A stretch of 64,000 nt of DNA from Owenia fusiformis (lineage: Eukaryota; Annelida; Polychaeta; Sabellida; Oweniidae), in contig CAIIXF020000002.1 in the NCBI GenBank assembly GCA_903813345.2, forward strand, positions 4,256,001 to 4,320,000. The letters are read 5' to 3'. Below are positions 12,401 to 21,400 of the stretch, in pieces. The notes below the pieces were generated by a model. It saw only the letters and a list, made by a program, of their open reading frames with translations, ran no database searches and was not told the origin of the DNA. How positions within the stretch are numbered: the stretch's first letter is position 1; the number at the start of each line of letters is the position of its first letter. The position numbers and the translations under genes were made by a program.

Positions 12401-15400
12401 GAGTGTACAAGAATTTTGCACATTTTGGAAATATTGGTATTTTGTGGTTCAAAGTCCACTAAAACAACTAGTCCTTAATACTTCACTTAGATATTCATTC
12501 CTAATAGGAATTTTTGAAAGATTTTGGAATAACTATGTAATTTTTTGAGAATTTTGCACCAAGTTGGCAGAAAATCCTGGAAAAAACACTGCAGGAATAA
12601 TTAACATATGCATTCTGTAGATATAGATTTATTTTATAAGCCTGTTTTCATGTTTTATATTTCATATTTACTTTTCTATGCTTTTTATTTTTTTACTAAA
12701 AATAACAATTTGTAAAAAATATGTTTTTTTCAATAACTGTTTATATTCTGTGTTAAAAATGATAACCCATCCAACTTCTACTGATTTAATAAGGATTGAG
12801 TCTTTTCAATATGATTATAATGTATTGAGTCTTTCCAATATGATTATAATGTATTGAGTTTTTCCAATATGACTATAATATATTGAGTCTTTCCAATATG
12901 AGTATAATGTAGTGAGACTTCCAGTATGATTATAATCATTTTTGTATGTGTTTTTATCGCACTTTGAAAAAGTGCTATATTGTCGTCGTCTTGTGCTGTT
13001 GGGCGGGTGTGCGGGCGGGCGGCACATAAACAATCTTGTCATCAAATTTCCAGGATAACTGCTTACCTGTTCAACTTGAAATTTTTACAGATGCAAGAGC
13101 AGACTAGTACCAACATCTGATTAGGTTAAGGGCATGCTGGGTAAACTACGTGGTGGCCATTTTGAATTTTTCAACAAATTTTGTCATCAAAATTCCAGGA
13201 AAACCACTTATCCGTTCAACTTGAAATTTTTACAGATGCAAGAGCAGACTATTGCCAAGATCTGATTAGGTTTTGGGTATGCTGGCTGAATTACATGGTG
13301 GCCATTTTGAATTTTTCAATTTGGCGGCCATTTTGGATTTTTCAACTTGCTCCAAATTGACCCAATTTTTTTTTACCTTAGATTTCAGATTTGACCTTTC
13401 ATTCACCTTCAGTGACCTTGAAAAGGTCAAAAACTTGATTTTCTAAATTGATATTTTGGATTTAAATTTAGGTCAGCTTAATTACAAAACATCTACTGAG
13501 GTCTGAAAAAGTGAAATTTTCAAGGTCGAAGGTCAAGGTCATTATTAAACTAGGTCACAAATGATGTTATCCAAGTTTCTCAAAGTTTTAGACTACAAAT
13601 CAATACTTGTCATCAAAATTCCAAGAAAACCGCTAACCTGTTCAACTTGAAATTTTTACACATGTAATAGCAGACTAGTGCCAAGATCTGATTAGGTTTA
13701 GGGCATGCTGGGTAAACTACGTGGCAGCCATTTTGAATTTTTCAACAAATCTTGTCATCAAAATTCGAGGAAAACCACTTATCCGTTCAACTTGAAATTT
13801 TTACAGATGCAAGAGCAGACTATTGCCAAGATCTGATTAGGTTTTGGGTATGCTGGGTGAATTACATGGTGGCCATTTTGAATTTTTCAATTTGGCGGCC
13901 ATTTTGGAATTTCTCAACTTGCTCCAAATTGACCAAATTGTTTTTTTAAAAACATCTACAAGTTCTCAGAAGTTCAAATCTGACCTTAGATTTCAGATTT
14001 GACCTTTCGTTGACCTTCAGTGACCTTGAAAAGGTCAAAAAGCTGATTTTCTAAATTGATATTTTGGATTTAAATTTAGGTCAGCTTAATTACAAAACAC
14101 CTACTGAGGTCTGAAAAAGTGAAATTTTCAAGGTCGAAGGTCATCAAATTAGGTCACAAACAATGTTATCTAAATTTTCCCAAAGTTCAAGACTACAAAT
14201 AAATTCTTGTCATCAAAATTGCAGGAAAACCGCTAACCTTGTCAACTTGAAATGTTTACAGATGCAAGAGCAGTGCCAAGGTCTGATTAGGTTTTGGCCA
14301 TGCTGGGTAAATTGCATGGTGGCCAGTTTGCTCTTCAAAGTGCGATATTTATCACTGTGTGTCTTGTTCCTCACATTTTCAGATTTTATATATTTAGTCA
14401 TTTAATATTCAGACTTTTAAGAAATATAAGATAATGGATGACATCAATACATGATAATCTAACAGCACATTTTAATGGCATTTATCATCACTGTCAATTG
14501 CACATAGTGTTAAAGTGAATAAATACCCTGCTATAAGTTTAAATATTACTAAAATAAATATATAGTGAAACACCTCTAGAAGTGGAACACTTCTGTTAGT
14601 GGAACACTTCAGAATGTCAGGACCAACTGACTAAATGTTAAATTAACTTCGACCATCCAAAGGTGTTCCACTAACTAGACAGGCTTTTCTGTAAGAATTT
14701 GTCAATGTTAGAGCTACTTTCAAACTTCACATATGATTATTTCAGAAGTTCATCCCCTGATAACTCCACTGCATTTCCAAAGGGCTCAATTGGGAGTAAA
14801 CTGGACCATTATGAGACAAGTTATAGCGAATATCTCCATGATGCTAGGAATAGAGTCGTCAAAACGGCACATTCATGTCAGTGTTGGAGCGCCCCCTATG
14901 ATGGTGAAACTCCAAGTCCCGATAGTTTGATAGCTGAACGTTCACCGAGTCCAGGGTTGAATAGCTCGCTAAATATTTCGGGGGTGTCATCCATATTGGA
15001 AGATTCAGTGTTAAGTGAAGCTGCCACTAGAGGGAGCACTGAAGAATCTCCAAGAACTTCAGGGTCATGTGACACATCCACTGTCGGCCATCTTGAAATT
15101 CAAAATGGAGGTAGTAAGCAAATCCAAGATAAAAGTGGTCAAAATTTGAATGCAGTAAAACAACACAGTGATAATAACAACACAGAGACTGTCATTAAAC
15201 TTCAGAACAAATCTGAACTGGATGACGAAACAAGAAATCTCATTGAAGAACATTCAGGAACTGATACAGGAGAAGGAGCATTCTCCCAAGAGGAATCCGA
15301 CCCTCAGGAATTCAATAATTTTTTGTTAACATTAAAACGAGCAAAAACACCTGATAATATCTGTGATACAATCGAAGAAAGCCTCAGTGACTTCGAGGAA

Positions 15401-18400
15401 CTTCTCGATAAATATAAATATATTGAAACGACGAGAAAACACAAATCAAAATCATCAGGATTAGAACCTAGTGAGAAAATTCAAAAAGTAGAGACTAATA
15501 TTACGACAAAACCAAGGTCAAACTTGACTGATGAAGACCTTAAAAAAGAAAGTGCCAAATCGGAAGGTCAGTCAGGGGACTTGTCATCAGGTTTAGGCCC
15601 AATGGACCTGTCAATGTTTGACTCATCTATAAGTGCTTCTACAGCTCTCAACTCAATACCAAAACAGGTAGGTGCGAAAATATAATCATACAAGTTCATC
15701 CCACTTTTTCGAAATGTGATATTGTCGTCTTGTGCTGGTGGATTGCGTCTGCGTGTGCCTTTGTCTGTCCTGCAGGGTGTCACATAGGATTTTGGCATGA
15801 TATTCATCACTATGTGTCTTGTTCTATTTACATATTATTTCAGTAGAACCGAAGAGCTCGAATTTGATCTCAATTTATTTTCTTTATTCCATTGTTATAC
15901 ATTTGAACTCAAAAATCAATCAAAAATGAATAACAAACTGGTATTTTTTTAACAAAAAATGTACATGTATTGTGAAATATGTAGTGATTCTTTTGATTTC
16001 CAGGTTTCATCCAACTCAAAGGAACCTGTCGTTACCAGTGCCTTGCCCCTACCCCCCAGCCTACTCTTCCCAAGGGTGGAAGGCCTACAGAGGCCTGACA
16101 GTAGACGTAGCATACAGCATCCCGTCTACACACCTACCAAGTACAATATTGGTACCCCAAATATAGGTCAGTGAATCAATACAGACTTTAAAGGGCTTAT
16201 AGCCATAATTCTAATACAAATATATTTCTGCTCATAATAAACCTATAAAGTGGAGCATATCTAGAAGTAGAACAGCTCTGTCAGTGAAACACTTTCCAGA
16301 GTCCCAAGACCAATTGACTTAATGTAAAACGAAACCTCTATAAGTGGAACAACTCCCATGTGGAACACTTTCTAGAGGTACCAAGGTGTTCACTTACAGA
16401 GGTTCATTTAACAATGAGTCAATATGCAAACCCAGTAAAGTGGAAAGCGGCCTCTGTTAGCGGAACACTTTTCTTAGGACTAGACCAACTGACTTAATGT
16501 TAAACAATCCTCTTAAGTGTCACAATTCACATGTGGAACACTTTTTAGAGGTACTTAAGCAGGCCCGTAAGACACTTTTCTCCAAGGGGGGTGCGGTTTT
16601 TAGCTTACTAAAGAGAATATAAATTTGTCATTTTTTTGCCGCGTAAATCAAATCGCGTAAGACAGAGGGGGGGGGGGGGGGTCAGTTACTCCCTATATTG
16701 ATTTGGAATTAACAAATGCAACTTCCAAATGTTCCAATTGTTTTGTGGGGGGTGTGAGGAGTGGTCCACTCCCCCTAGAAAATTTTACAGTTTTGAGATG
16801 CTATTTGGTGCTTTCTGGGCACCTTCATAGTGTAAGTTTCTAAGTAGTACGCCACCACCACCACGGGAATAAGAGTTGAGTGAATAAAAAACCAAGCATT
16901 CAGGGGGGTCTGGGGGTTCTCCCCCAGGAAAATTTTGAAATTTGGTTGTATTTGGAGCGAATTTGCAACCATCTGGTACGCCTGTGCGTTATGAGTCAAT
17001 AAGAAAAATGTGAATTTTTTTCAAATTCTTTTGGGGTTGTCAAAGAGGATGAGAGGGTGAAGTTGGGTGGGGTGCCAGTAGGGGAGCAAGGGGTTGTCCC
17101 CCAGAAACATTGACCATATCAAGGTGCTATTTGATGATGTCTGGGCACTTAAAAAATGTCTGAGACAATACATGAAATTCAGAATATTTTCTTTTGTTTT
17201 GTGGGGGATGTGAAAATTTTACAATTTAAAGATGATATTTGGTGCTTCTGGGCACTTTTAAAGTGTATTAGTCAATAAAAACATTGAAAAACAATCACAA
17301 TTTTTTTCACATTTTGGGGGTGTCAAAGGGGGGAGGGGTAGACAGAGGGGGAGGTGGGGCTGGGGTGCCAGAGGGGGAGCAAGTGTTTGTCCCCCATATC
17401 AAAATTTACAATATCAAGGTGCTATTCGATGAAGTTTGGGCACTTTTAAAGTGTCTGTGCCTAAAAGTGCCTATTTCCCAAGAAAATTTTACAATTTTAA
17501 GGTGCTATTTGGTGCTTTCTGGGCACTTTCAAAGGGTATGAGTCAATAAAAAAAATTTGAAAAATCTCAATTTTTTTTTTGGGGGGGGGTGGTGTTAAGG
17601 GAGGGGGGCTGCCAGAGGGGGAGGTGGAGTGGGGATGCCAGAGGGCGAGTAAGTGTTAGTCTTCCAGAATCATTAACTTTATCAAGGAGCTATTTGATGA
17701 TGTCTGGGCAATTTAAAAGTGTCTGAGACAATACATAAAACAAATTCAGAATTTTTCCATTGTTTTGTTTGGGGTGTGAGGGGTGGCCCACTTCCCTAGA
17801 AATTTTACAACTTTACGACGCTATTTGGTGCTTTCTGGGCACTTTCAAAGTGTATGAGTCTATGAGAATTTAAGAAAATCACAATTTTTTTTTTGGGGGG
17901 GGGGTCAAGGGGGGGGGGTTGCCAGAGGGGGGGGGGGGTATGCAAGTGCAAGATGCAAGAGGGGGAGTAAGTCCCCCAGAAAAACTTACTATATCAAGGA
18001 GCTATTTGATGATATCTGGTCACTTTAAAAGTGTCTGAGACAAAACTCTAAAATAAATTTAGAACTTTTCCATTGTTTTGTGGGTGGTGTGAGGGGTGGC
18101 CAATACCCCTAGAAAATTTTACAATTTTAAGATGCTATTTGGTGCTTTCTGGGTACTTTGATTTGGTACTTTCAAAGTGTATGAGTCAATGAAAAAAAAA
18201 TACAAAAAAAATATTTTTCAAAAAAAAATTTCAAATTTATTTTGGGGGGTGACAAAGGGGGGTGCGGTCGCACCCATCGCACCCCCCCCCCCATCTGACG
18301 GCCCTGTTAAGGTGTTCCACCTAGACAGGTTTTACTGTATACTGATGTTTGTCCTGCTCTCACATAGCACCCAGATGGTGTTCATTATTGCTCTGTGTAT

Positions 18401-21400
18401 TTCACAATCCAGATATATTGCCTCTGTAATCACCTATCAACAATTGTCCCTCATTGTCTATTGCTACAGCTATTGGTTGGATCCTGGAGATACTTGATAA
18501 ACTTGCCATCTGGTCCTTGGTCCGTACCCTGTGGTTAGAGAAGTCAGTCACAATGATATTGTCTGCTCTATCTGTACATAGACCATAGGGATTCAACTGG
18601 CTTTGCTTGCTACCTTCAGTCCCATACCTATACAGCTCATCACCAACTCTGGTCATACTCACTATACGATATGCTCGAGAATCAGAAAGTGAAAATTCAT
18701 CTTTACTTTTGAATGGCACTCTGGTAGGTTAATTGAAAATCACTGCTTTAGACTCGGTCTGATTTCTGCAATCAACGTGATATACAGCCTTTGTAATTCG
18801 ATCACATATAACAAGTTCCCATCTAGAGTTCAATGCAATATCTTCACATTGTATCAGTGTGGGTAGCTTTAAATCTGTGTGTGTGTACAACATCTGTTGG
18901 TGCCCTTATGGGTCAAGTGGTAGAGCATCGGACTTTGGAGTGGAAGGTCATGGGTTCGATTCCCGCACACTCCCATTCATGTCAGTACTGGCCCTCTCAG
19001 ATTGTTACATAAACACTATTCTGTCATCTAGCACTTCATCTATGTGTAATTGGAATGTTATGTTAGTGTCAAACTCAATGGCTTCATATTTAGACCACTC
19101 CTGTGATTTTGATGTGATATCATCAGCCATGTTAGCTAGCTGTGTATCATGTCCATGTTGTTTCAATGTCCGTAGCTGACTCATTGTGTTCTCAGTGGTG
19201 GCCTTTTGCATTTGTAGATGATCTAAGTGTGATGCTGCTTGTTTGGCATACGTGGCTCTTTTCTGAGCTACAAGGCTGATGTCCTTTGTATATTTATCAC
19301 GGATTGCTTGAATAGCTGTGTTCATATCATTGTTCAGTTCATGTGTCACATCATTCGCTTCTTGCTCCATTTTTTCCTTCTTTGTATGAGTGTTCTGTAT
19401 TGTTTGTACAAAAGTCTGTACACGTTTGTCACCTTTCTTGAGAAGGTCATCGATTAGTTTAACATTGTCCAGTGCAGCTTTATGGATGTCCACACATTCA
19501 TGGCCAGAGTGGTTGGTAACGTAGCATGTAGCACATGCGGTACATTTGTCTACTTTGCAGTATATCTCAAGTGGATTGTTTTTGTGTGTTTCACAGAACA
19601 CTACACGCTGTTTTATAATCTTATATGCACTCTGAGTGTCCTGTATCTTATCGCCAGTCAAGTTCAGCACAGTGTGACCTTTAATGTATCTTTTGTGATG
19701 TCGATCGCAGTCCTCACAAAACTGTTCGTTACACTCTACACATTTTGTATGAGCATCAACATCTTTTTGATCATTCTCTTTACAAACTGTACATTTAGGA
19801 TTATCTCCTAAAATGTCAATAGATTGAAGTAGATCCACTAAGGAACTTGTGGTGAAGTTGACCTTAAACTTTGCCACTCCCCCTTTAGGTATTTGGTGGT
19901 CTTGTCTACACTCTGGGCAGCTTAGACTTTGTTTCCAGCCTTGTTTCTTCTTTTCCAGCTTATCCAGGCACTTGCAACAATATGTGTGCATACATGGTAG
20001 TGCCCTTGGGTCTGTTAGTGTCTCATAACACACCTTACATATTAATGTCTCTTTGACGTGTTCCTCCATTGCAGTTGCCATTTTAATTTCTAAACGTCAC
20101 ATGATGTTTTATACATACTTGAGTTTTTGTCCCGTAACAACATTACTTATTAATAAAAACAATCGTGCTGATATTTCAATAGACTACAACTTCAAGATAT
20201 ATTTTTACAGTGCATTAATTGTTAACTAGTCTAAGAGAACATTTCCAGTTAAGATATATCTTTGGCCTGTCGGGTCATAATATTCTCATAGTCATGCCCT
20301 AGGCAATAATTATGAGAAATCAGGATGTGTACATACATGTATGTCACCAATTCATTACTAAGTGAATTGTATCAAGTGTAGTGCTCTCCCACGTTGAGGT
20401 GCAGCATCTCCATGTACAGCACCTTCATGTACAGCGCCTCCATGTACAGCACCTTCATGTACAGTACCTCCATGTACAGCACCTCCATGTACAGTACCTC
20501 CATGTACAACACCTCCATATACAGTACCTCCATGTACAGCACCTCCATGTACAGCACCTCCATGTACAGCACATCCATGTGCAGCACCTCCATGTACAGC
20601 GCATCCATGTGCAGCACCTCCATGTACAGCACATCCATGTGCAGCACCTCCATGTACAGCGCCTCCATGTACAGCGCCTCCATGTACAGCGCCTCCATGT
20701 ACAGCGCCTCCATGTACAGCGCCTCCATGTACAGCGCCTCCATGTACAGCGCCTTCATGTACAGCGCCTCCATGTACAGCGCCTCCATGTACAGCGCCTC
20801 CATGTACAGCGCCTCCATGCACAGCGCCTCCATGCGCAGCGCCTCCATGTACAGCGCCTCCATGCACAGCGCCTCCATGTACAGCGCCTCCATGTACAGC
20901 TCCTCCATGTACAGCGCCTCCATGTACAGCGCCTCCATGTGCAGCGCCTCCATGTGCAGCGCCTCCATGTACAGCGCCTCCATGTACAGCGCCTCCATGT
21001 ACAGCGCCTCCATGTACAGCACCTCCATGTGCAGCACCTCCATGTACAGCACCTCCATGTACTCGCCTCCATGTGCAGCGCCTCCATGTACAGCGCCTCC
21101 ATGTACAGCGCCTCCATGTACAGCACCTCCATGTACAGCACCTCCCTGTGCAGCACCTCCATGTACAGCACCTCCATGTACAGCACCTCCATATACAGTA
21201 CCTCCATATACAGCACCTCCATGTACAGTGCATCCATGTGCAGCACCTCCATGTACAGCGCATCCATGTGCAGCACCTCCATGTACAGCGCCTCCATGTA
21301 CAGCACCTCCATGTACAGCACCTCCATGTGCAGCACCTCCATGTACAGCACCTCCATGTACAGCGCCTCCATGTACATGTAATTCATGATACCAAAATGC

